Origin: Streptomyces spiramyceticus
Lineage (GTDB): Bacteria > Actinomycetota > Actinomycetes > Streptomycetales > Streptomycetaceae
DNA: 64,000 nucleotides
Assembly (NCBI RefSeq): GCF_028807635.1
Contig: NZ_JARBAX010000001.1
Span: 1,687,001 to 1,751,000, forward strand
Direction: 5' to 3'
This document shows positions 14,827 to 22,365 of the stretch, in pieces; position 1 is the first letter of the stretch, and the number at the start of each line of letters is the position of its first letter. A model generated the notes under the pieces. That model had not been told where the DNA came from. It was given only the letters and a program-made list of their open reading frames with translations, and made no database searches. The translations under genes were made by a program, and so were the position numbers.

Positions 14827-15978
14827 TCAGGCGGAGGCGAGGGCGGGCTCGCGGTCCTGCGCGTCAACCTCTTCGGCGCCTTCACCCTCCTGTTCGGCGT
14901 CCGGAGCCGCGTCGGCCTGCGGCTGCCCGGGAGCGGCCTCGGGCTCCGTGCTCTCCGGGGACTGCTCGCCGCCTTCTTCGTCCTGGGCGCTCCCGCTGAC
15001 GTTCGCCTCGTGCGCTCGCGCCGCCTCGGCGAGGTCAGGGGCCTGGGCGGTCGGGCTTACGACGAGCTCGGCGGCGTCGGCGTGGGCCTTGGCCTGGCGC
15101 AGGTTCCAGCGGGCCTTCTGGACCGCTTCAGCAACCCGGTCGATCTGCTCCAGGCGGGCACCAACCTCACCCTCCAGGTGGCGGGCGAGGTCCTCCGCCT
15201 TCATCTTGCCGATGTCGGCGAGCAGGCCGCAGATCTGCTCGATCCGGTCGAGGTCGGTGCGGGTCTTGGCGCGGGCCGTGCTCTGCGCCGCCTTCTCCTC
15301 CGCACTGACCTCCTCGACCTCCACCATGGACTCCTGCTGCGCCTTCTCCTGCTTGCGCATCGCGTAGGCGACGTGGATCAGCTGGTTGTCGCTGCCGTTG
15401 AAGTCGCCCTTCTTCCACTTGTCGAAGAGGTTCTTCTGACTGTCCCGGCTCAGGGCGGCGGCCTGAACGGCCGCGGCGGTGCCGATGTGGCCGTCGTCGA
15501 CGGCCTGGGCGAGCTCGGGGCGCAGGTCGAGGAGCGCCAGTCGCTGGGTGACGTACGGGGTGGACTTCTTGAAGTCCTTGGCGACGGACTGGACGGTGGC
15601 TCCGTCCTCCAGGTCGAGGACCTTCTTGTACCCGCGGGCCTCCTCCAGAGGCGTCATGTCGGCGCGGGTGATGTTCTCGGTCATGGCGCGCTTGAAGGAG
15701 TCGAGGTCGGTGATCTCCTCCTCACCCTGCGGCAGGAGGACCTTCGCCTCGATGGTGATGTTGCCTGCCATCTCATTGGCGCGGTAGCGGCGCTCGCCGG
15801 CGACCAGTTCGTACCCGGCTTCCCCCTGGAGCTTGCGGACAACGACCGGCTGAAGGAGGCCGTACTGCTTGATGGAGTCGGCCAGCTCCTGCAGGGCAGT
15901 CTTGTCGAACTTCTCGCGGGGCTGGCCCTCGTTGCGGCGGATCTGGACCATCTTCAGGGCGGCGTACTTGTGCTTCAT
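14827..15978 (-). CDS. ParB/RepB/Spo0J-family partition protein
   Basis: 383 residues from ATG 15978 (TTGGAGA upstream). Canonical ParB N-domain: QIRRNEGQPREKFDKTALQE, LADSIKQYGLLQPVVVRKL, and the CTP-binding GERRYRA motif (about residue 70). The central helix-turn-helix is VQSVAKDFKKSTPYVTQRLA. The C-terminal third is coiled-coil-like and then very acidic (Glu/Ala/Pro-rich), unlike chromosomal ParB. No parA gene is adjacent. In this element it may act in partition, replication control or transcription rather than chromosome segregation. Confidence 0.85.
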   Translation of the reverse strand: MKHKYAALKMVQIRRNEGQPREKFDKTALQELADSIKQYGLLQPVVVRKLQGEAGYELVAGERRYRANEMAGNITIEAKVLLPQGEEEITDLDSFKRAMTENITRADMTPLEEARGYKKVLDLEDGATVQSVAKDFKKSTPYVTQRLALLDLRPELAQAVDDGHIGTAAAVQAAALSRDSQKNLFDKWKKGDFNGSDNQLIHVAYAMRKQEKAQQESMVEVEEVSAEEKAAQSTARAKTRTDLDRIEQICGLLADIGKMKAEDLARHLEGEVGARLEQIDRVAEAVQKARWNLRQAKAHADAAELVVSPTAQAPDLAEAARAHEANVSGSAQDEEGGEQSPESTEPEAAPGQPQADAAPDAEQEGEGAEEVDAQDREPALASA

Positions 15979-16095
15979 GTCGGTCTCCAAGAGGTCTGTC
16001 GAGTGGGGACCCTCCCCCCTCTTCATGCTTTAATTCTATATGCATTGTGAGTGGGGGTCTAGATCTCTAGGAAAGTTTTTGCTGGTCAAACGCCT
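15979..16095 (-). promoter_or_regulatory. parB promoter region
   Basis: AT-rich stretch around 16027-16080 containing TTTAATTCTATATGCATTGT and the palindrome-like CTAGATCTCTAG near 16060-16071, upstream of the leftward parB-like gene. Probably its promoter and operator; exact elements are not resolved. Confidence 0.4.
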
Positions 16096-16125
16096 GGGGC
16101 GGACCTCCAGTTGGAGGTCCGCCCC
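16096..16125 (-). terminator. strong hairpin terminator
   Basis: Perfect 14-bp arms GGGGCGGACCTCCA and TGGAGGTCCGCCCC with a GT/loop of two bases, directly after the stop of the leftward gene 16127-16309. It would insulate the parB promoter from readthrough. Confidence 0.75.
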
Positions 16126-16126
16126 T

Positions 16127-16309
16127 TCACCCGCCAAGCCCCATCGCTAACGCCTCGGAAGTCGACTCCTTGACCGCATCGATCTTGCCCGGATCCACGA
16201 TCGCGAGCGCCCCCAGGGCGGCGAGTGCAGCTACATCACCAAGCTGCGCATACTCCGCCCCTCCGGCTTCCTCCAGCACGGCACGCACCCGTTCCGGATC
16301 TACGATCAC
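16127..16309 (-). CDS. small hypothetical protein
   Basis: 60 residues from GTG 16309, which has GGGGAGGG seven bases upstream; the longer reading from 16426 lacks this. Sequence starts VIVDPERVRAVLEEAGGAEY and continues with Ala/Leu-rich helices (VAALAALGALAIVDPGKID). A soluble helical protein of unknown function. Monocistronic, ending at the strong hairpin 16096-16125, and divergent from the XRE regulator at 16582. Confidence 0.55.
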   Translation of the reverse strand: MIVDPERVRAVLEEAGGAEYAQLGDVAALAALGALAIVDPGKIDAVKESTSEALAMGLGG

Positions 16310-16581
16310 GCTTCGCCCTCCCCGGCCCGTCCGGCCTCTTCCCCTGAGGACACTTAGGTCCCCGCACACACAAAGTTGCGGCACACCTTTAGGTCGCGGA
16401 AAGACGCGGGCCTCGTTCTCGCACACGGAAGAAGCAGGCGGCCTTCGCGAATCCGCGACGATCTACCTCGACTGTTACTGATCTTGCTCTGCGGCGTTAC
16501 GTAATGTCAACCTACACAAACAATAGACTGGACGGGTTCCCACGCCACCCAATCAGCGCCGTCCACGGAGGACTTGACCCC

Positions 16582-17112
16582 ATGCATCGCGGCCTCCCAG
16601 CCTCTCTGACCAGCAAGCTGGCCTTGCTGCGTCTCAGGAGCCGGAAGCCTGGCGGCCGACCCCCCAGTACGCGGGCCATCGCGGAAGCTTCAGCGGAGAC
16701 TGTGGGTGGAAAACCAGCCATCAACTACCAGTCGGTCAACGACTATCTGAACGGCGACAAGGACAACCCGACCGCCAGCCAGATCATCGCCCTCGCACGC
16801 GCCTTCGACTGTCCGCCAGCTTATCTTTTGCCTGGATACAACGATCTGACGGCCCTCACCGTCCTTGATAAGCACCCTGAAACCAGAGAGGCACTGCGGC
16901 TCGTCCACGATCTTGGCAGTGTCGGCGCCGCCGAACTGCTGGAAGCAGCACGCGAGATCCGACTCCGCTACGGCAAGGACGACCTGGAGGTCCCGGCGGT
17001 TCCAAGGCTCGAAGAGAGCGACGAACCACCGCGGCCAGGTCGTCCCCGGCGCCGGCGACTCAGCTTCACCGAAGCAGCCCAGAGGGCTGTTTCTGACTTG
17101 GAAGGACCTTGA
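16582..17112 (+). CDS. XRE-type helix-turn-helix regulator
   Basis: 176 residues from ATG 16582 (GGAGGA nine bases upstream); an ATG at 16504 would add 26 residues. The helix-turn-helix region is TRAIAEASAETVGGKPAINY followed by QSVNDYLNGDKDNPTASQII and FDCPPAYLLPGYND, a layout seen in actinobacterial XRE proteins that precede a multi-spanning membrane protein. The C-terminal tail is charged with a basic patch RPGRPRRRRLSF. It is the best candidate for the element's repressor and the partner of the ACTCTTCAGAGTT operators, though that is inferred. Confidence 0.75.
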   Translation: MHRGLPASLTSKLALLRLRSRKPGGRPPSTRAIAEASAETVGGKPAINYQSVNDYLNGDKDNPTASQIIALARAFDCPPAYLLPGYNDLTALTVLDKHPETREALRLVHDLGSVGAAELLEAAREIRLRYGKDDLEVPAVPRLEESDEPPRPGRPRRRRLSFTEAAQRAVSDLEGP

Positions 17113-17119
17113 ACCACCC

Positions 17120-17890
17120 ATGGACGCCATAGTCTTCGGCCTCTGTACGCTCGTCGGCGTTGTGGGCACGACCCTCAGTGCTCGCGAAGCCTGGCGGCAG
17201 CGGTCAAGGCCCGAGTACCGCGTGGCGCGGCTTGCTCGCACGATCGCGTTCGGCGTGTGCTCCCTCGGCGTCGCCCTGGCCGTGCCCGTTCTGGCCGACC
17301 TTCTGGAGCAGGTCACCAATGTGGACAACGCCGGGAAGCTTGGCGCCCACATCTGCGCGGTGCTGTGGTGCGGCAGCCTGCAACTGATGCTCGTCGACTG
17401 GTCCTACAACCAGGACGTGATCAAGGCCAGCCTCTACAGCCGTATCGCTCTGGCGGTGACGGTCTTCGCCGCGATGATCCCCCTGTTCGTGGCGACCACC
17501 CGCAAGGGCCTGGAGTTCACCACGGCGTTCGCCATCGAACCAGGGGTCACCGTCTATCTCTTGGTCTACCTCGGCTACGTCGCATTGACGTGTGGGGAGA
17601 TCGCATTCCTGTGTTCAGGCATGGCTATGTCGGCTTCCCATGCCGGGCATCGTTGGACGGCATGGGGCCTTGGTACATCGGCTGTCGCAGCTGTCCTTGG
17701 CGTGATGTATGCGTTCAGCAAGGGCAGCTACCTGGTCCTTCACTACCTGCGCCACCCGTGGCCGCTGCACATTGAGGAAGTGGTCTCGCCGCTGCTCGCC
17801 GGACTGGCGGTGGTCGCGCTCATCACCGGTCTCACGCTGGCGATGGTCGGCAGGCGTATCGCTGCCCGAGCCTCTATACCTGTCTCATGA
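17120..17890 (+). CDS. seven-helix membrane protein, possibly C-terminally truncated (MAB_1171c-like)
   Basis: 256 residues with about seven transmembrane helices, e.g. IVFGLCTLVGVVGTTLSA, IAFGVCSLGVALAVPVLADL, IALAVTVFAAMIPLFVA, VYLLVYLGYVALTCGEIAFL and VVALITGLTLAMVG. It starts seven bases after the XRE gene, a pairing I associate with the MAB_1171c putative transporter family, whose members are usually near 400 residues with a cytoplasmic C-terminal domain. Here the frame stops right after the last helix, four bases from the recombinase remnant, suggesting the C-terminal domain was lost. Confidence 0.65.
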   Translation: MDAIVFGLCTLVGVVGTTLSAREAWRQRSRPEYRVARLARTIAFGVCSLGVALAVPVLADLLEQVTNVDNAGKLGAHICAVLWCGSLQLMLVDWSYNQDVIKASLYSRIALAVTVFAAMIPLFVATTRKGLEFTTAFAIEPGVTVYLLVYLGYVALTCGEIAFLCSGMAMSASHAGHRWTAWGLGTSAVAAVLGVMYAFSKGSYLVLHYLRHPWPLHIEEVVSPLLAGLAVVALITGLTLAMVGRRIAARASIPVS

Positions 17891-17894
17891 CGGT

Positions 17895-18851
17895 TCAGGT
17901 GAGCTTGCGCCAGTGCAGTGCGACGCGTTCGGTCGTGACCTCGCGAACGCCTTGCTCGCTCGCGGAGAACAGCTCCACCTTCTCGATCAGCAGCCTGGTC
18001 AGCGCACGACGGGATCCAACGGGAGCGCGGTTCCACCAGCGCACCAGGTCCTTGGTGTCCTCGGGCATGCTGAAGGAAGCCATCTGCTCGGCGTAACGGA
18101 GGCGTGAACGCAACGCCTTCAGCTTGCTGTCGATCTCCTTATGAGCTTCCTTGAACGCCGCCAGTCGGATCTCACCCAGCGCATACGGCTCGGCGAGATC
18201 CTTCCGGCGCTGCTCCAGTGCGCTGATCTCCTTGCCAAGGTCCTTGACCAGCTTGGCAACGCGCTCGCGGGCAGCTTCGATCTTGGCCCGGATACCGGGC
18301 TTCAGGAGTTCGGCAACCACGCGCTCGGCCACATACGTCTCCAGGAGCACAGCGTCGACGCGGACCTTGCCGCACCCCCCGCGCCCATCCTTCTCTGCCG
18401 GGCGACAGCGGTAACCGGGGCTACCCGAGTTGGCACGAGAGCCGGTCAGTGGCTGGGCGCAGTACCCGCAATCGCTGGTGCCGCTGGTGAGCATGTAGTC
18501 GTACGCGGGGGCCCTGTCGGCGGCCTGCTTGTCCGGGGGGTCGAGGACCTTCTGTAGGTCCTCGAACTCTTCCCTGGTGATGGAGCCCGGGTGACCTGCG
18601 TCGACAAGCTCGCCGTCATCGTCATAGCGGCACCCAGCGATCGCCGGATTCCTGAACAGGCGACCCAGCGTCATGGTCACGAAAGGCTTGCCCAGCGTCC
18701 CGACGTGGCCTTCCTCCGTCATCCACGCAGCTACGTCAGCGGTGGATACCCCCGGCTGCATCCGCCGGCTGACGGCTTCCCGCAGGACATCTCTCTCACT
18801 GTCGCGAAGCCGACGCTTGGAGGTGTCGTCGAAGCTGTAAAGCCGAGGCAT
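17895..18851 (-). pseudogene. large serine recombinase lacking its catalytic domain
   Basis: 318 codons covering the Recombinase domain (VSRRMQPGVSTADVAAWMTE, GRLFRNPAIAGCRYDDDGEL), the zinc ribbon (DCGYCAQPLTGSRANSG ... YRCRPAEKDGRGGCGKV) and the coiled coil (AKLVKDLGKEISALEQRRKD). The roughly 150-residue N-terminal resolvase domain with the nucleophilic Ser is absent: the frame begins at MPRLYSFDDTSKRRLRDSER and no catalytic sequence is found upstream in any frame. Full-length relatives have about 450-600 residues. It cannot be catalytically active as it stands; it may retain DNA binding. Confidence 0.85.
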
Positions 18852-18962
18852 GCGGTCCCGTCCGTCTCTCTCTGCGCTCCCCCAGGTCAGCGCGAATCAT
18901 AGGCCAGCAACACTGCCAGTGCGACGGCCTAGCTGATACCTGCCGATGGGTGGGGAAGGCGC

Positions 18963-19205
18963 TTACTCCCGAAGCGACGGCTGGACTCCCAAGGCTGCCC
19001 AAAGGCCAGCCGTGGGCACCTTCACCGTCTGCCCCAGCGACAGCACCTTCACAGGGAAGGTGCCGGTTCGTATCAGCTCGTATGCCTTGTGTGCACTGAT
19101 ACCCAAGGCTCTCGCTGCCGTCACGACGTTCACAGTCGGCGGCAGCTCAAGCAGTTCCTCCAGGGTCATGTTGCGGCCCTTGGAGTTCCTCGTTGCATCC
19201 GTCAT
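18963..19205 (-). CDS. xis: excisionase-like helix-turn-helix protein
   Basis: 80 residues; core TVNVVTAARALGISAHKAYE, then LIRTGTFPVKVLSLGQTVKV is the winged helix-turn-helix of AlpA/excisionase proteins (MerR-like fold). Start at ATG 19205 or internal ATG 19169 (AAGGG upstream) are both possible. It is divergent from the tyrosine integrase at 19359, with a shared intergenic region containing the ACTCTTCAGAGTT palindrome. Its expected role is to bias integrase toward excision. Confidence 0.8.
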   Translation of the reverse strand: MTDATRNSKGRNMTLEELLELPPTVNVVTAARALGISAHKAYELIRTGTFPVKVLSLGQTVKVPTAGLWAALGVQPSLRE

Positions 19206-19253
19206 CTCGTTGTCGCGTTCTCCCCCACGCCAACTCACTTACGAGGATACGGC

Positions 19254-19267
19254 AACTCTTCAGAGTT
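19254..19267. promoter_or_regulatory. putative operator, copy 2
   Basis: AACTCTTCAGAGTT is a perfect 14-bp palindrome-type repeat (6-2-6) in the xis/int intergenic region; 13 bases match copy 1 at 13758. The flanks repeat TACGGC on both sides. Position suits control of both xis and int. Confidence 0.5.
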
Positions 19268-19358
19268 ACGGCATGATGACCCAAGATCTACACGAAACGA
19301 CACGGGGTGTTCACAGCCGGAATGAGTTCTGCCCGCTGCAGCCCCGAGGGGAGAGGGG

Positions 19359-21254
19359 ATGTTCGACCCGAGTTACTACAGGCGCTGCCAGTGCAAGGAG
19401 CCCGTCACCGACTCGACGGGAACGCCAGTTCTCAAAGACGACGGCGCGCAGAAGATGAGGGACATCGGCCTCACCTGTCCCAAGCTGGGGCGCAAGGGCC
19501 ACGGCACCTGGTACTTCTACTTCGAGGCCGAACCCGGCGAGGGCGGCAAGCGCGCGCGTGTCCGCCGCGGCGGCTTCACCAAGCTGGATGACGCCAAGAA
19601 GAAGGCGAAGGAGCTGTACGACGCCGCCTCGGCCGGCACCGATGTGCTGTCCGACGAGAAGTGCGGAGACTTCTTCCTCCGGTGGATCAAGGCCAAGAAG
19701 TCGCTGGCCCGCACAACCCGCCACGGCTACGAGGAGCACATCACCAACTACCTGCTCCCTCACCTCGGGCACATCAAGCGACGCGACCTCAAGGTCCGCC
19801 ACCTCGACAAGATGTACGACGCGATCGAGAAGGAGAACGCCGAGCGGATCCTCCACCGTCTGCGCGTCGATCAGCTCCAGAAGGACCGCGACGACGCGCA
19901 CCAAGCCTGGGTGAAGACGGCGGGCTACGCCAAGAAGGAGGAGCGCCGCACCGCCCGCCGAGCCTTCCTCGACGCGAACGCTGCGCTCCGCGAGGGCAAG
20001 AAGGGGCTGCGGAAGACCACCTCCGCCGCCACCATGCACCGCATCAACGACACCCTCAGCTCGGCTCTCTCCTGGGGGATCAAGCGCGAGCAAGCCTTCT
20101 CTAGGAACTGGGCACAGCTCGTGGAGCTGCTGCCCGTCACCCGGCCGAAGCCGCTCGTCTGGACACCCGAGCGCGTCGAGCACTGGAAGCACACCGGCGA
20201 GAAGCCCGGCCCAGTCATGGTCTGGACGCCGGAGCTCACCGGCCAGTTCCTAGACTTCGCCAAGGACGACTGGCTCTACGAGCTGTGGCACAGCTTCATC
20301 TTCCTCGGCCCCCGCCGCGGCGAGATGGCCGCGCTGCCCTGGACGGAGGTCAGCACCGATGCCCTCTGGCTGCGGATCTCCCAGCAGATCGTCGAGGTCG
20401 CCTACAAGCTGTACGGCGAAGCGCCGAAGGCCGACAGCGTTCGCACCCTCTCCCTGAGCCTGGAGTCCGGCGACAACCTCGTCAGCTTCCGCGCCAAGCA
20501 GGAGCAGAAGCGCCAGGAATGGGCCGACGCCTACGTCGAGAGCGGCCACGTGTGGACGCACGAGAACGGCGAGGCACTGCACCCGGACTGGATATCCCGA
20601 CGCTTCACACGCCTCGTGGAACTGTCCGGCCTACCGCCGGTCCGCCTCCACGATCTCCGTCACCTCGCCGCCACCCTGTCCCTGCTCGCCAAGAACGACA
20701 TCAAGGTGGTCCAGGAGAAGCTCGGCCACTCCTCACGACAGATCACCTCCGACACCTACACCAGCGTCCTGCCCGAGATGATGCGGGCCGAGGCCGAATC
20801 CGTGATGTCCGTCGTCCCCCGCGACATCGCCTACGAGGTACGCACCCCACTGAAGATCCCCGAGGCGGCCTGGCAGGCCGACGTCGCCGTCTTCTTCGCC
20901 CACGGCGCACGCCGGTCAGGTGACGCCTGGGCCGTTGGAGCGCAGAGGCAGCCGGACTCCGATCTCCTCGGCATGATCACCCTGACCGGACGGGGCCAGG
21001 GCGACGCCGCCAACGCGGCAGTGAAGTGGGTACGCGATCACTGCGCCGCGAACGATCTGGAGCTGGTTCGGGTCGAGAACTTCAACGACCGCTACCCGGA
21101 GGAGCAACAGTCGGACTTCTCGCTCACACGCTTCACTATCGCCCGCTCCGAGTCCCCGGGCCTGGACAACTGGGCGCTGCCGACGGGCCTGCCACCCGCA
21201 GCGTCCCGGACCGCAAGCCGGGCCTCGAAGAAGGGGCGCCGGAAGGCGGCGTGA
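19359..21254 (+). CDS. int: tyrosine site-specific recombinase (integrase)
   Basis: 631 residues from ATG 19359 (GAGGGGAGAGGGG upstream). An N-terminal AP2/SAM-like part (YFYFEAEPGEGGKRARVRRG, LARTTRHGYEEHITNYLLPH) is followed by an unusual charged coiled-coil insertion (about residues 165-220, LRVDQLQKDRDDAHQAW) and the catalytic domain: Arg in GPRRGEMAALPW (about 321), HDLRH (about 430) and Tyr in DTYTSVLPE (about 466). A 150-residue C-terminal extension follows, longer than typical. It lies next to the 3' end of a tRNA gene, the classic arrangement for actinomycete integrative elements. Confidence 0.95.
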   Translation: MFDPSYYRRCQCKEPVTDSTGTPVLKDDGAQKMRDIGLTCPKLGRKGHGTWYFYFEAEPGEGGKRARVRRGGFTKLDDAKKKAKELYDAASAGTDVLSDEKCGDFFLRWIKAKKSLARTTRHGYEEHITNYLLPHLGHIKRRDLKVRHLDKMYDAIEKENAERILHRLRVDQLQKDRDDAHQAWVKTAGYAKKEERRTARRAFLDANAALREGKKGLRKTTSAATMHRINDTLSSALSWGIKREQAFSRNWAQLVELLPVTRPKPLVWTPERVEHWKHTGEKPGPVMVWTPELTGQFLDFAKDDWLYELWHSFIFLGPRRGEMAALPWTEVSTDALWLRISQQIVEVAYKLYGEAPKADSVRTLSLSLESGDNLVSFRAKQEQKRQEWADAYVESGHVWTHENGEALHPDWISRRFTRLVELSGLPPVRLHDLRHLAATLSLLAKNDIKVVQEKLGHSSRQITSDTYTSVLPEMMRAEAESVMSVVPRDIAYEVRTPLKIPEAAWQADVAVFFAHGARRSGDAWAVGAQRQPDSDLLGMITLTGRGQGDAANAAVKWVRDHCAANDLELVRVENFNDRYPEEQQSDFSLTRFTIARSESPGLDNWALPTGLPPAASRTASRASKKGRRKAA

Positions 21255-21317
21255 CGGTCCCTGTGTCCCCCGAACCGGTCCCTTGTCCCCTGTGTGTCCC
21301 CTGGATCTTGATCCAGG
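21255..21317. repeat. direct repeats and inverted repeat between int and tRNA
   Basis: TGTCCCC occurs at 21264, 21284 and 21295, spaced 20 and 11 bases, inside two longer near-repeats beginning CGGTCCCT at 21255 and 21276. A further inverted repeat CCTGGATC-TT-GATCCAGG lies at 21300-21317. Spacings near whole helical turns next to the att-like tRNA end fit integrase arm-type binding sites; the inverted repeat may be the int terminator. Confidence 0.45.
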
Positions 21318-21402
21318 CAGGTGAACGGGGGTCGCCGCGCTGGCACGGCGACTCTCGTTCGTGCGTTTGCGCAGGTAGAAACGTTTCTGCGCGACCACTG
21401 CG

Positions 21403-21479
21403 TGGTGGGGCGGGTGGGACTCGAACCCACGGCCGACGGATTATGAGTCCGCTGCTCTAACCGGCTGAGCTACCGCCCC
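21403..21479 (-). tRNA. tRNA with CAT anticodon (Met, or Ile after lysidine modification)
   Basis: Minus-strand cloverleaf: acceptor 5' strand GGGGCGG pairs with CCGCCCC, D-arm GTAGCTCAGCCGGTTAGAGC, anticodon loop CTCATAA in stem GCGGA/TCCGT, T-arm GTGGGTTCGAGTCCCAC, discriminator A and an encoded CCA. Anticodon CAT means elongator or initiator Met or the lysidine-modified Ile2 tRNA; I cannot decide which. Its 3' end faces the integrase gene, so it is the likely attachment site of the element. Confidence 0.9.
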
Positions 21480-21624
21480 TTACGGCGCGTCGCGCACATT
21501 TGTGCGCGCCGTCTGCCGCAGCATAGCCGCTCATACGATCTCCTGCCTCGGATGGTCGGCAACACACGACCATGAGGACATCAGTGCTGCCCGCGCGGTT
21601 CCAGGAGATGCGAAGGAGATACGA

Positions 21625-21649
21625 AAAAGGACCCCTGAGGGGCCCTTTT
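21625..21649 (-). terminator. terminator of the tRNA-Asn transcript
   Basis: Arms AAAAGG-A-CCCC and GGGG-C-CCTTTT with loop TGA, just 3' of the leftward tRNA-Asn genes. A/T-tracts on both sides make it a good intrinsic terminator in either direction. Confidence 0.7.
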
Positions 21650-21657
21650 CCTTGCCG

Positions 21658-21730
21658 CTCCCCCGACTGGACTCGAACCAGTAACCCTCCGGTTAACAGC
21701 CGAATGCTCTGCCAATTGAGCTACAGGGGA
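21658..21730 (-). tRNA. tRNA-Asn (GTT)
   Basis: Minus-strand tRNA: acceptor TCCCCTG pairs with CGGGGGA (one T-G pair), D-arm TAGCTCAATTGGCAGAGCA, anticodon loop CTGTTAA with GTT, T-arm ACTGGTTCGAGTCCAGT, discriminator G, CCA not encoded. The anticodon stem differs from the neighbouring copy (TTCGG/CCGGA versus GCCGG/CCGGC). Confidence 0.93.
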
Positions 21731-21735
21731 TCGCG

Positions 21736-21808
21736 CTCCCCCGACTGGACTCGAACCAGTAACCTGCCGGTTAACAGCCGGCTGCTCTGCCAATTGAGCT
21801 ACAGGGGA
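21736..21808 (-). tRNA. tRNA-Asn (GTT), second copy
   Basis: Same acceptor, D- and T-arms and GTT anticodon as 21658-21730, with a different anticodon stem pair set. Five bases separate the two copies, so both are processed from one leftward transcript. Confidence 0.93.
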
Positions 21809-22020
21809 TTGCTGCGTTGCACCGAACGTACCCACCGGATGGCGTCCCGGAGGGCGTGTGCTCGCTGCGACACATACATTAGCGCAAGCAGGGGGGTGCT
21901 CCGCCAATCGGTATCGCCCCGGGTGATCACAGGTGCCCACGGGTAGGCGGCCAGCACAGCCCCACGGTCCGAGACGCCCCGGATTCAGGGGACCGCCGAC
22001 GCAAAGGAAGGGTGGCAGCC
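21809..22020. other. intergenic region
   Basis: About 210 bp between the tRNA-Asn pair and the YtxH-like gene. It must contain the tRNA promoter (leftward) and the promoter of 22021; no gene supported. Confidence 0.4.
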
Positions 22021-22320
22021 ATGCGCTACCGGCTCGCATTCATCGCCGGACTGGCCCTGGGGTACGTGCTCGGGACCCGCGCCGGACGTGAGCGCTACGA
22101 GCAGCTGAAGAAGTCCGCGCGCCAGATCTCGCAGAACCCGGCCGTGCGCAACGCCGCCGAGTCAGCCGCCCACCAGAGCCGTGACATCGCGGGCAAGGCC
22201 TTCCACACGGTCAGCGACAGGGTCGGGGACAAGGTCCCCGGCTCCGTGACCGAGCGGGTTCGGTCACTGCGCGAGCGCGGCCAGAACGCCGAGGACGACT
22301 GGGGTACGACAAACACCTAG
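22021..22320 (+). CDS. YtxH-like small membrane-associated protein
   Basis: 99 residues from ATG 22021 (GGAAGGG upstream). One N-terminal hydrophobic segment with small residues (LAFIAGLALGYVLGTRAGRE) is followed by an amphipathic helical region (YEQLKKSARQISQNPAVRNA, AESAAHQSRDIAGKAFHTVS). The GYVLGTRAGRERY motif is typical of YtxH domain proteins, linked to stress in Bacillus but uncharacterised here. Conserved next to the sugar kinase in Streptomyces. Confidence 0.75.
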   Translation: MRYRLAFIAGLALGYVLGTRAGRERYEQLKKSARQISQNPAVRNAAESAAHQSRDIAGKAFHTVSDRVGDKVPGSVTERVRSLRERGQNAEDDWGTTNT

Positions 22321-22365
22321 CCGCGCGGCACGAGCCGACGCCCGCATGCGGCAGAATCAGGCAGC

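Noticed and set aside
14827..15978. Chromosomal parB locus
   Set aside because: No parA, no origin-type genes, and an acidic low-complexity C-terminus; it lies inside an integrated element.
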